Below, piece after piece: positions 56,909 through 64,000 of a stretch of DNA of 64,000 bases (the stretch's first letter is position 1; each line of letters opens with the position of its first letter). A program made the translations under genes and the position numbers. The stretch covers positions 310,001 through 374,000 of the forward strand of contig NZ_JAKNTW010000008.1 in NCBI RefSeq assembly GCF_022213955.1, given 5' to 3'. The notes below the pieces were generated by a model. That model ran no database searches and was not told the DNA's origin. It saw only the letters and a program-made list of their open reading frames with translations. This DNA is from Dolomitihabitans soli. GTDB lineage: Bacteria; Actinomycetota; Actinomycetes; Streptosporangiales; Streptosporangiaceae.

Positions 56909-57165
56909 CCACGATCCCGCTGATCATCGGCCTCATCCTGGCCACCGCCGTACTCATCGGCTACGTGATCGTCATGATCGGGATGCGCCAGGACGACCGG
57001 CGGATGTGCCTGGCCGAGCCGCCCCCCAGTCACGCGGCGGGCCTGGCCCGCCGGGTCACCGGCTGCCACGTGCGGGGCGGCGGCTCTACCCGCGCTCAGA
57101 CAGCGTCGACTCCACCCGCGCGAGCCGCTCGGACAGATCACGCAGTGTGGCACGGATCTCGGTGA
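56905..57165 (+). CDS. small membrane protein
   Basis: 86 residues with one N-terminal helix (IPLIIGLILATAVLIGYVIVMIG). Its 3' part overlaps the convergent GntR gene by 80 bp, so the true end may be shorter. It resembles the small Spd-type proteins of actinomycete plasmids in size and position only. Confidence 0.6.
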   Translation: MTTIPLIIGLILATAVLIGYVIVMIGMRQDDRRMCLAEPPPSHAAGLARRVTGCHVRGGGSTRAQTASTPPARAARTDHAVWHGSR

Positions 57166-57415
57166 GCTCATCGGGAGAGGCCGGCTCGCCGGCGTCCCGC
57201 ACGAAGACGCCCTTGCCCTGCTGCCCGATGACCAAGCCTTCGGTCCGCAGGACTCCGACCGCCAGTTTCACCACGCTCAGCGAGGCGTCGTACTCCTCCG
57301 CCAGCCGGGCCGTGGAGGGCAACGGATCACCAGGCGCGAGAGACCCGCCCCGGATCTTCTCGCGCAGGTCATCGGCGATCTGCAAGTAGCCGGGTCGCCC
57401 CGTGTTCTTGACCAT
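57086..57415 (-). CDS. GntR-family repressor, KorSA-like
   Basis: 109 residues from ATG 57415 (MVKNTGRPGYLQIADDLREKI). N-terminal winged helix (about 8–72) followed by a short helix (LRDLSERLARVESTL). Divergent from the transfer operon across a region with repeated AAGCCAAC motifs. In pSAM2, KorSA of this type silences the transfer/replication activator; the same role is likely here. Confidence 0.87.
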   Translation of the reverse strand: MVKNTGRPGYLQIADDLREKIRGGSLAPGDPLPSTARLAEEYDASLSVVKLAVGVLRTEGLVIGQQGKGVFVRDAGEPASPDELTEIRATLRDLSERLARVESTLSERG

Positions 57416-57462
57416 CCGCCCCTCTCCCTCGCGAGTGGCCTCTAGTTCAACACAAAGACACG

Positions 57463-57515
57463 ACCAAGCCAACCACGAGAACATTGACAACCAAGCCAAC
57501 TAGGTTAACTATGTT
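57463..57515 (+). promoter_or_regulatory. promoter/operator of the transfer operon
   Basis: ACCAAGCCAAC occurs at 57463–57473 and 57490–57500, flanking a TTGACA at 57484–57489; TAACTA or TATGTT follow at −10 distance (57506–57515). The repeats overlap the −35/−10 area, as expected for repression by the divergent GntR protein. Confidence 0.7.
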
Positions 57516-57543
57516 GCACAGGACGACAGAAGGAGGACCACTC

Positions 57544-57897
57544 ATGCGCACCATCCCCATCCCCGTCGACGCCCACCGTCTGCGATTCACCTGCGTCAAG
57601 GCCGCCCGTCCCCGCGTCATCGACCAGGACACCGGGAAGATCAAGACTGACAAGGACGGCAACAAGGTCTTCGAGACCGTCCTGCTCGCCGAGGACGAGT
57701 TCGGCCGGATCGAACTGGTCAAGGTCGGAACCTCCGGAGAACCACCCATCGCACCCGGTCAGGACGTCATCCCGACCGCCATGGTCGGCTACGTCTGGGA
57801 GATCCCCAGCAACGGCTCCAACCGATGGGGCATCTCCTACAAGGCCGCCTCCATCGTTCCCGTCTCCGGCAACCCGGCCGGAGGCAAGAGTGCCTGA
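57544..57897 (+). CDS. SCO3933-family regulatory protein
   Basis: 117 residues from ATG 57544, preceded by AGAAGGAGG. Compact beta-rich protein (MRTIPIPVDAHRLRF…FETVLLAEDEFGRIELVKVG) of the SCO3933 group, found next to traB-type genes in actinomycete elements. Its end overlaps the start of the DNA-pump gene by 8 bp. Exact role not established. Confidence 0.85.
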   Translation: MRTIPIPVDAHRLRFTCVKAARPRVIDQDTGKIKTDKDGNKVFETVLLAEDEFGRIELVKVGTSGEPPIAPGQDVIPTAMVGYVWEIPSNGSNRWGISYKAASIVPVSGNPAGGKSA

Positions 57898-59248
57898 CGC
57901 CAACTCCCTCGGCCTGCTCCTCATCACCCTGAGCTGCATAGCCACCGGCCTCTACACCTGGCGACGCATCCACTACCCCTCCTTCTGGCTCGTCGCCGGC
58001 TACCCACTCACCGCGCTCGCCGTCCGCGCGGCCTGGCGCAAAGTCGCCCTCGGCTGCGGCCTGACCAAGAAGCGGGCGCGCTGGTGGTTCACCCTCACCC
58101 CCGGCTCCATCGTCTCCACCGGCACCGTGAAGGTACGGCGACGCTTCCGCCGGGTCGCCGTCGACACCAAACCCTGGATGTGGCTCCCGGTCCCGACCCG
58201 GCACGGCTGGCGGGTCACCGTCCACCTGCTCGAAGGACAGGTGCCCGCCGACTACTCCGACGTCGCCGAACGCCTCGCGCACTCCTGGCGCGTGCACGCC
58301 GTCCGCGTCGCCTCCCCTCGTCCCGGACGGGTCGTCCTGGCCGCGACCATGCACGACCCCCTCGTCCGGATCGATCAGCTCCCACCATCCGGGGAACTCC
58401 TCAAGGTCACCGTCGGTCGCCTGGAGACCGGCAAACCCTGGGTGATCGACTTCCGAACCGTCCCGCACTGGCTCAACGCCGGAGCGACCCAGTCCGGCAA
58501 GTCCAACCTCGCCAACGCCCTGCTCGTCGGGCTCGCCCCGCAACCGGTCGCCCTGGTCGGCTTCGACCTCAAGGGCGGCGTCGAACTCACCCCGTACGGC
58601 CCACGGCTGTCGGCCCTGGCCACCAGCCGCGCCGAGTCGGTCGGCCTGCTCGATGACCTGGTCGCGCTCATGGTCGACCGGATGGGCCTATGCCGTACGG
58701 CAGGCGCACGCAACATCTGGCAACTCGCACCGGCGATCCGGCCCGTCCCGGTCGTGGTCCTGGTCGACGAGCTGGCCGAGCTGTACCTGATGGCAGACAA
58801 GAGCGAAAAAGACGAGATCGCCAAAACCTCCACCGCCCTCCTACGCGTGGCCCAACTCGGGAGAGCGTTCGGGATCTACCTGTTCTGCTGCGGCCAGCGG
58901 ATCGGCGCCGATCTCGGACCCGGCGTCACCGCCCTGCGCGCCCAGTGCTCGGGGCGGATCTGCCACCGGGTCAACGATCCGGAGACCGCGACCATGACCC
59001 TCGGCGACCTCGACCCGGCCGCCCTGGTCTCCGCCCGCGCCATCGCCGCCGAGACACCCGGCGTGGCCATCGTCGCCGGCCAAGACGGCCAGTGGTACCG
59101 GGCCCGCTCCTACTACGTCGCCGAGCAGACCGCCGAACACGTGGCCCGGATGTACGCGGACCGCACCCCGTCCTGGGCGCAGATCACCGAGACCGCCTGC
59201 ACAACCGAGATGAACACCGCCGACCTGAACGAACTACTCAACGCCTGA
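57890..59248 (+). CDS. traB: FtsK/SpoIIIE-type DNA translocase (conjugative transfer protein, TraB/TraSA-like)
   Basis: 452 residues. N-terminal membrane helices (about 6–22 and 32–48), then an FtsK-like motor with Walker A GATQSGKS (198–205), GFDLKGGVEL, and Walker B VVVLVDELAEL (about 290). Actinomycete elements move double-stranded DNA between cells with a single such pump, which binds short repeats (clt). Start GTG 57890 overlaps the preceding gene. It is the key evidence that the 16.2-kb element is conjugative. Confidence 0.92.
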   Translation: MPDANSLGLLLITLSCIATGLYTWRRIHYPSFWLVAGYPLTALAVRAAWRKVALGCGLTKKRARWWFTLTPGSIVSTGTVKVRRRFRRVAVDTKPWMWLPVPTRHGWRVTVHLLEGQVPADYSDVAERLAHSWRVHAVRVASPRPGRVVLAATMHDPLVRIDQLPPSGELLKVTVGRLETGKPWVIDFRTVPHWLNAGATQSGKSNLANALLVGLAPQPVALVGFDLKGGVELTPYGPRLSALATSRAESVGLLDDLVALMVDRMGLCRTAGARNIWQLAPAIRPVPVVVLVDELAELYLMADKSEKDEIAKTSTALLRVAQLGRAFGIYLFCCGQRIGADLGPGVTALRAQCSGRICHRVNDPETATMTLGDLDPAALVSARAIAAETPGVAIVAGQDGQWYRARSYYVAEQTAEHVARMYADRTPSWAQITETACTTEMNTADLNELLNA

Positions 59249-59260
59249 AAGGGGGACACG

Positions 59261-59890
59261 ATGCGACGCCTCGCCTGCTGGCTGCTCGATTCGGGACCGG
59301 TCTTGGTCCTGGCCGCCATCGCGGGTGCCGGATCGTTCACCCACATCCGCGACACCGCCGCCGAACACGGCCAGACCGGCTGGATGGCCTGGGCCATCGC
59401 GGTCTGCGTCGATCTCACCTGTGTCATGGCCGCCCGCGAGCGTCAGCGCGACAGGAAGACCGCCCGTTCTTGGAACGGTCCAGTCTCCTGGCCGACCCTT
59501 GTTCTGGCCGCCGGGGTCGTCCTGTCTCTGGCCGCCAACCTCAACCAAGCCGACCCGTCCGCCTGGGGCTGGATCACCGCCGCAACACCCGCGGGCGCGT
59601 TCCTGATCGCGATCTCCATGCTCGAACGCCGCGCCTCGGCACCCCGTCCCGAACCGTCCTTCGCCCCGGAGACCGTCCCGGCCCCGCTCCCCGTACAGCC
59701 CATCCCAGACCGAGAGGACGGGCCGTCCACCGAACTCCTCGACTACGCCCGACGCGTCGCCGAGGAATACCAGACCGCGCAGAGCAGGCCGATCAGCCGC
59801 GACACCCTGCGCGCCCGTCTGGGCGTATCCACCCAACTGGCCTCCGACCTGCTGTGCCACCTGAGCACAGCCCCGGAAGCCCAGAGATAA
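59261..59890 (+). CDS. DUF2637 membrane protein (Spd-like)
   Basis: 209 residues with about four membrane helices (residues ~10–115), then a Pro-rich linker and a C-terminal helix-turn-helix-like end (QSRPISRDTLRARLGVS). DUF2637 proteins accompany traB in actinomycete elements and are thought to help element spread through the mycelium. 12 bp after traB. Confidence 0.87.
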   Translation: MRRLACWLLDSGPVLVLAAIAGAGSFTHIRDTAAEHGQTGWMAWAIAVCVDLTCVMAARERQRDRKTARSWNGPVSWPTLVLAAGVVLSLAANLNQADPSAWGWITAATPAGAFLIAISMLERRASAPRPEPSFAPETVPAPLPVQPIPDREDGPSTELLDYARRVAEEYQTAQSRPISRDTLRARLGVSTQLASDLLCHLSTAPEAQR

Positions 59891-59902
59891 GGAGAACCAC
59901 CC

Positions 59903-60214
59903 ATGTCCATCCACACCGAACGCCGTACCGCCTTCATCTCCGGCCTGCGCGAACTGGCCGCCTTCATGGAGGCCAACCCCGAGGTCCCCGCCCCGGCCGA
60001 CCCCACGATCATCACCTATTTCCCCAGCCAGAAGACCGACAGCGGCTTCCGCGCCGAGATCGACCGGATCGCCACGCTGTGCGGCACAACGATCGACCCG
60101 CGCCTGCTGCCACTCGGGCACTACACCACCGTCCAGCGCTTCGGCCCGATCCACTTCGAGGCCACCGCGGTCCTCACCACCACCCGCGGTCTCACAACCG
60201 AGACGCCCAGATGA
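59903..60214 (+). CDS. hypothetical element protein
   Basis: 103 residues (MSIHTERRTAFISGLRELAAFMEANPEVPAP…TYFPSQKTDSGFRAEIDRIA). No domain recognised. Stop overlaps the next start (ATGA), so it is in the same operon. Similar small proteins sit between spd and rep genes in related elements. Confidence 0.75.
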   Translation: MSIHTERRTAFISGLRELAAFMEANPEVPAPADPTIITYFPSQKTDSGFRAEIDRIATLCGTTIDPRLLPLGHYTTVQRFGPIHFEATAVLTTTRGLTTETPR

Positions 60215-60348
60215 ACACCGACGACGACGAACAGGTGACTCCGGCACAGATCGAGCCCAAGCGCTGGCAGTGCTGCCACTGCGGCGGCACCGGAGTCGAC
60301 AGCTACGGCGACACCTGCCCGCACTGCCACGGCCTCGGCTTCTGCTGA
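60211..60348 (+). CDS. DnaJ-type zinc-finger mini-protein
   Basis: 45 residues with CxxCGGTG…CPHCHGLG, i.e. two CXXCXGXG repeats as in the DnaJ zinc centre. ATG 60211 overlaps the upstream stop. Too short to be a chaperone; probably a zinc-binding accessory factor. Confidence 0.78.
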   Translation: MNTDDDEQVTPAQIEPKRWQCCHCGGTGVDSYGDTCPHCHGLGFC

Positions 60349-60441
60349 GACCGGCGCCCCCGGCCTGGCCGTACATCCGCCAAGACGCCTGCCAGGTCGG
60401 GGGCCATCCCTCCACCCAACGAGTGAAAGGAGGCCCCTATC

Positions 60442-61827
60442 TTGCCCACAACACACACCAATCCGCACGCCATCGCGGGCATGATCACCCGACTCAACGA
60501 TGCCAAGTACACCCGCTGGACCGCCCAACTCCGCGCCACCGGAGGATGCCGCCAGCCAATCCACCTCCGCGGCCGCGTCCAGCACATCGACCCCGCCACC
60601 GGTCAGCTCCTGCACAGCTACTCCACCGCCACCGAACCTGACGGCGTCCTCCGTCTTCCATGCAAGACCCGCCGCGCCACCCGCTGCCCCGCCTGCGCCG
60701 AGGTCTACCGCGCCGACACCTACCAGCTCATCCGCGCCGGCCTGATCGGCGGAAAGGGCGTCCCGCCCACCGTCACCGCCCACCCCTGCGTGTTCGCCAC
60801 CCTCACCGCCCCGTCCTTCGGAACCGTCCACACGCGACGGGAGAAGAACGGCAAGGTCCTGCCCTGCCACCCCCGCCGCAACGCGCCCACCTGCCCACAC
60901 GGACAGGTCATGTCCTGTACGGCCCGGCACGACGCCAATGAGAAATGCCTCGGCGAACCCCTGTGCCCCGACTGCTACGACTACACCGGCTCGGTCCTGT
61001 TCAACGCCACCACCCCGAAACTCTGGCAACGCTTCACCGACGCCCTACGCCGCCGCGTCGCCAAACTCACCGGCCACACCCTGCGCGAACTCCGCCAACA
61101 CCTGACCATCTCCTTCGCCAAAGTCGCCGAATACCAACGCCGCGGCGTCGTCCACCTGCACGCCGTCATCCGCCTCGACGGCCCCACCGGGCCGACCTCG
61201 CCACCTCCGGCCTGGGCCACCGCCGAGCTCCTCACCGAAGCCATCCGGCACGCTGTCAAAGCCGTAACCGTGATCGTCCCCGCCGCTGCCGACGAGCCGT
61301 CACGGCTCATGCGCTGGGGGACACAGCTCGACATCCGCGAGATCACCACAGACGGCGACCTCTCCGACGTAGCCGTAGCCGGCTACGTCGCCAAGTACGC
61401 CACCAAAGCGGCCGAATGCGTCGGCACCCTCGACCGCCGAATCAACCCCCTCGACGACCTGACCGCCTTCAACCTCCGAGACCACCCCCGGCGGCTCATC
61501 ACCGAATGCCTCCGCCTCGGCGCACTCGCCGACCTGGCCCACCTCCGCCTCGCACACTGGGCCCACATGCTCGGCTTCGGCGGCCACTTCTCCACCCGAT
61601 CGCGCCACTACGCCACCACCATCGGCCTCCTCCGCGCCGCCCGACGCGCATTCACCCGCACCGAAGAGATCACCACGGGTCGACTACCCCTCTTCGACGA
61701 GGACACCGCCGTCGAGATCGCCACCTGGCAGTACGCAGGCAAAGGCTGGTCCGCCGGTGACGCCCTCCTCGCCGCCGCGTTGACCGGAACTCCCATGGCA
61801 GTCGCACCGCCAGGAGGTTCCTTGTGA
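60442..61827 (+). CDS. repSA: replication initiator protein (RepSA family)
   Basis: 461 residues from TTG 60442, preceded by AAAGGAGG; an ATG 13 codons later is an alternative. Cysteine pairs near the start (RCPACAEVY, CPHGQVMSC, CPDCYDY) and the metal-binding HUH-type motif VVHLHAVIR mark a rolling-circle Rep of actinomycete elements. The C-terminal part is the source of the fragment at 45514–45777. It allows the excised circle to replicate. Stop overlaps the Xis start. Confidence 0.92.
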   Translation: MPTTHTNPHAIAGMITRLNDAKYTRWTAQLRATGGCRQPIHLRGRVQHIDPATGQLLHSYSTATEPDGVLRLPCKTRRATRCPACAEVYRADTYQLIRAGLIGGKGVPPTVTAHPCVFATLTAPSFGTVHTRREKNGKVLPCHPRRNAPTCPHGQVMSCTARHDANEKCLGEPLCPDCYDYTGSVLFNATTPKLWQRFTDALRRRVAKLTGHTLRELRQHLTISFAKVAEYQRRGVVHLHAVIRLDGPTGPTSPPPAWATAELLTEAIRHAVKAVTVIVPAAADEPSRLMRWGTQLDIREITTDGDLSDVAVAGYVAKYATKAAECVGTLDRRINPLDDLTAFNLRDHPRRLITECLRLGALADLAHLRLAHWAHMLGFGGHFSTRSRHYATTIGLLRAARRAFTRTEEITTGRLPLFDEDTAVEIATWQYAGKGWSAGDALLAAALTGTPMAVAPPGGSL

Positions 61828-62015
61828 CTCCTCTCCTGGACGCCGAGGACCCACTCCTCTTCACCGTGCGCGATGCCGCTCGCAAGCTCGGGCTCGGCAA
61901 GACCAAGCTCTATGAGCTGATCAACTCCGGTCGCGTGCGCTCCGTCCACATCGACGGATGCCACCGCGTCAGCCTCGCCGCCCTGCTGGCCTTCGTATCC
62001 GAGCTGGAGAACTGA
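61824..62015 (+). CDS. xis: excisionase-like helix-turn-helix protein
   Basis: 63 residues (FTVRDAARKLGLGKTKLYELINSGRV), MerR/Xis-like. GTG start overlaps the Rep stop; the integrase starts one base after its stop. This rep–xis–int order is standard in actinomycete integrative elements. Confidence 0.9.
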   Translation: MTPLLDAEDPLLFTVRDAARKLGLGKTKLYELINSGRVRSVHIDGCHRVSLAALLAFVSELEN

Positions 62016-62016
62016 C

Positions 62017-63366
62017 ATGGCATCCCGATCACGAAAGCCAAACGGGCGGTCGTCCATCTACCTCGGCAAGAACGGCAACTGGCACGGCTGGGTCGTCATG
62101 GGCGTCAAGGACAACGGCGCTCCCGACCGTCGCCACCGTGAAGCCGCGACCGAAACGGAGGTCACACGAAAGGTCCGCGAGCTGGAGAAGCTCCGGGATG
62201 CCGGGAAGACGAGCAAGCCAGGGCGCCGACCCACGGTCGAACAGTGGATGACGACCTACCTGGACACGATCTGTGCCCGCCTGGTGTCCACCGGCAAGAT
62301 GGCTCCCCGGACGCTCGACGACTACCGGAGCAAGAGCCGGAACTGGATCATTCCGCACCTCGGCAAGCACCGCCTTGACCGGCTGCTGCCTGAGCACCTC
62401 GACAAGCTGTATAGCGCCATGGCCAGCGCTGGCAAAGCGGAATCGCACATCCTCAAGGTTCACCGGATCGTCTCCAGAGCTCTTGAGATCGCCATGCGTC
62501 GCGATCAGATCGGCCGGAACGTCGCGAAGCTGGTCGACTCGCCCGGCAGTGGAGACGTCGAGATCGAGCCGCTGAGCCGTACCGACGTTCACAAGATTCT
62601 CAAAGCCGTTGAAGGGCGGCGGAACGGGGTGCGCTGGATCATCGGCCTGACCCTCGGGCTCCGCCAAGGGGAAGCGCTCGGGCTCCGCTGGAAGTATGTC
62701 GACCTCGACGAGCAAGAAGTCAAGATCTGGTGGCAGATCCAACGGACGAAGTGGGAACACGGCTGCGGGGATCCGGTGGCGTGCACGAAGGACAAGCACA
62801 TTCACCCGTGCCCGAAGAACTGCGAGAAGCATCACCACCGCGACAAGTGCCTACCGGGCTGCGCCAAGCGGGGCCATGTCTGCCGCGAGATCAAGAACCC
62901 GTGCCCGAAGAACTGCGTCCGCCACGCGAGCACCTGTCCGGAGCGGAAGGGCGGCGGCCTGGGCTTCCGGCGGCCCAAGAGCAAGTCCAAGCGATCGATC
63001 CCGCTGCCCGCCGAGTTGATCCCCCTCCTCAAGGCACAACGGGAAGTCGTCGAGCAAGAGGCCGGCGACGAGGGCTGGCAGGATCACGACCTCGTGTTCC
63101 CTCGTCCTGACGGTCGGCCCATCGACCCCCGCCACGACTGGGAGGAGTGGAAGCAGCTCCTACAGGACGCGGGCGTCCGTGACGTACGGGTCCACGACGG
63201 ACGCCACACCGCGGGGACACTGCTCGTCGACATGGGCGTTCACGTCCGCACGGTGATGGAGGTCCTCGGTCACTCCGACATCCGGGTGACTCAGCGGTAC
63301 ACCCACGTGGCCACCCCGATGGCCCGCGACGCCGCCAAACAGATGGGCCGCGCCCTTTGGGGATAA
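62017..63366 (+). CDS. int: tyrosine site-specific integrase with Cys-rich insertion
   Basis: 449 residues. N-terminal arm-binding part, core-binding domain (about 72–170) and catalytic domain with Arg216 (GLRQGEALGLRW), HDGRH box, GHSDIR and nucleophile Tyr in QRYTHV. Between residues ~247 and 312 there is an insertion with ten cysteines (C250 to C307) and many histidines, absent from most integrases and suggestive of zinc binding. It lies next to the tRNA-Thr att site and should catalyse insertion and, with Xis, excision. Confidence 0.94.
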   Translation: MASRSRKPNGRSSIYLGKNGNWHGWVVMGVKDNGAPDRRHREAATETEVTRKVRELEKLRDAGKTSKPGRRPTVEQWMTTYLDTICARLVSTGKMAPRTLDDYRSKSRNWIIPHLGKHRLDRLLPEHLDKLYSAMASAGKAESHILKVHRIVSRALEIAMRRDQIGRNVAKLVDSPGSGDVEIEPLSRTDVHKILKAVEGRRNGVRWIIGLTLGLRQGEALGLRWKYVDLDEQEVKIWWQIQRTKWEHGCGDPVACTKDKHIHPCPKNCEKHHHRDKCLPGCAKRGHVCREIKNPCPKNCVRHASTCPERKGGGLGFRRPKSKSKRSIPLPAELIPLLKAQREVVEQEAGDEGWQDHDLVFPRPDGRPIDPRHDWEEWKQLLQDAGVRDVRVHDGRHTAGTLLVDMGVHVRTVMEVLGHSDIRVTQRYTHVATPMARDAAKQMGRALWG

Positions 63367-63396
63367 CTGCAACGGGAAATGCAACGGCAAACGATC

Positions 63397-63428
63397 ACAG
63401 GGCGTGCTCCGAATGGAGTACGCCCTGT
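63397..63428 (+). terminator. terminator after the integrase
   Basis: ACAGGGCGTGCTCC pairs with GGAGTACGCCCTGT (14-bp stem, one G·T), loop GAAT. A shortened copy of this hairpin sits at 43939–43968 next to the outer att copy. Confidence 0.88.
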
Positions 63429-63435
63429 TCATTGA

Positions 63436-63512
63436 TGGAGCCGCCTAAGGGAATCGAACCCTTGACCTACGCATTACGAGTGCGTCGCTCTGGCCGACTG
63501 AGCTAAGGCGGC
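63436..63512 (-). tRNA. tRNA-Thr (anticodon CGU)
   Basis: Full cloverleaf on the minus strand: acceptor stem GCCGCCT/AGGCGGC, D arm, anticodon stem ACGCA/TGCGT with loop CTCGTAA (anticodon CGT), variable loop, T arm GGGTTCGATTCCC, discriminator T and encoded CCA. Reads the threonine codon ACG. It is the integration target of the element array; copies of its 3' half lie at 43978 and 47231. Confidence 0.97.
63437..63481. repeat. attachment site within the tRNA-Thr gene
   Basis: 45-bp core shared with 47231–47275 (and 42 bp with 43978–44019). It covers the tRNA from the anticodon loop to the 3' end, so integration leaves the tRNA intact. It bounds the 16.2-kb element on the right. Confidence 0.95.
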
Positions 63513-63580
63513 GGGCCATGCCGGTGGCACATGGCTTGCAAAGTCTACAGGTATCCGGACCGTCCCCGCGCCCCCGCGGC

Positions 63581-64000
63581 TCAAGCGATCCTCGGGCACC
63601 GCTTCCCGTCCTCCGGCACCTTCAACTCCAGCAGGTACGCGTCCACGATCTTGTCCACGCACCCGGAGCCGGTCAGGTAGGCGGTGTGGCCGTCGCCGTC
63701 GAATCCGAGCAGCACCCCGGAGGACAGTTCTCCGGCCAGGGCCTCGGACCACTCGTACGGCGTGGCGGGGTCGCGTTCGGTGCCGACGACGAGGATGGGC
63801 GGGGCGCCCTTGGCGGTGAGGCGGTCGGGCGGCGGGGTGGCGTCGGTGGGCCAGAAGGCGCAGGGGAGGGAGCTCCACATGACGCTGGCTCCGAAGCGGG
63901 GGGAGGCAATGGCGGCGCGTTCCGCGGCGGTGGCGTAGGCGGCGACGGTACGGGGGAAATGGTTGTCGATGCAGTTGATGGCCATGTTGACTTCGGTCTG
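63581..64000 (-). CDS. alpha/beta hydrolase (TAP-like C-terminal domain), partial
   Basis: The last ~140 residues of a gene whose start lies beyond the window. It shows the C-terminal part of tripeptidyl-aminopeptidase-like secreted hydrolases: the catalytic Asp region ILVVGTERDPATPYEWSEALA and His in GDGHTAYLTGS, with paired cysteines (SLPCAFW, GCVDKIV, KRCPRIA). Enzymes of this type remove N-terminal peptides outside the cell. The stop is at 63581–63583. It is chromosomal, beyond the element array. Confidence 0.88.
   Translation of the reverse strand, partial: QTEVNMAINCIDNHFPRTVAAYATAAERAAIASPRFGASVMWSSLPCAFWPTDATPPPDRLTAKGAPPILVVGTERDPATPYEWSEALAGELSSGVLLGFDGDGHTAYLTGSGCVDKIVDAYLLELKVPEDGKRCPRIA

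Overview
This window is high-GC actinobacterial chromosome. The gene order dacB–zincin–tilS–hpt–ftsH with divergent ppa, SigE-type and ECF sigma factors, a SARP/NB-ARC regulator, and AICE-type integrated elements all point to a filamentous actinomycete. Streptosporangiaceae or Streptomyces-like is an inference; no rRNA is present to settle it.

Layout. 1–7.3 kb is a conserved housekeeping block: ftsH (3' end cut by the window), hpt, tilS, an F420-associated zincin and dacB on the minus strand, with ppa divergent. 7.3–12.8 kb carries an NlpC/P60 wall hydrolase, a membrane-anchored ECF sigma factor, a lipoprotein and an ABC-F ATPase. 12.7–18 kb is a rearranged patch: a 134-bp duplication of the ABC-F upstream region brackets a transposase remnant, an M23 peptidase and a broken MNT–HEPN toxin–antitoxin pair, followed by a DUF418/TetR pair with a clear palindromic operator. 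18–33.8 kb is accessory: a two-component system, a CubicO hydrolase, secreted proteins, an FHA protein–Ser/Thr kinase–KptA run, a large SARP regulator and an alpha/beta hydrolase with an apparent single-base frameshift. 34–43.7 kb holds a tripartite tricarboxylate transporter (tctCBA), a SigE/anti-sigma pair with a divergent secreted protein, and a methyltransferase.

43.9–63.5 kb is the most interesting part: an array of integrated elements stacked on tRNA-Thr(CGU) at 63436–63512. Copies of the tRNA 3' half lie at 43978, 47231 and 63437. Three integrase-bearing units are visible: an outermost scar (integrase fragment only), a decayed 3.3-kb element with a frameshifted integrase, and a complete-looking 16.2-kb AICE-like element with Rep, Xis, Int, an FtsK/TraB-type DNA pump, Spd-like membrane proteins, GntR regulators, a Nudix protein and two XRE–DUF5919 regulators. 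Its main cargo, near the left end, is a 1241-residue NLR-like protein with an N-terminal PD-(D/E)XK-like region, an NB-ARC/STAND NTPase and a long helical C-terminal region, in DNA of visibly lower GC. This is the best candidate for an undescribed defence system.

The last 400 bp after the tRNA is the C-terminal part of a secreted-type alpha/beta hydrolase that runs off the window.
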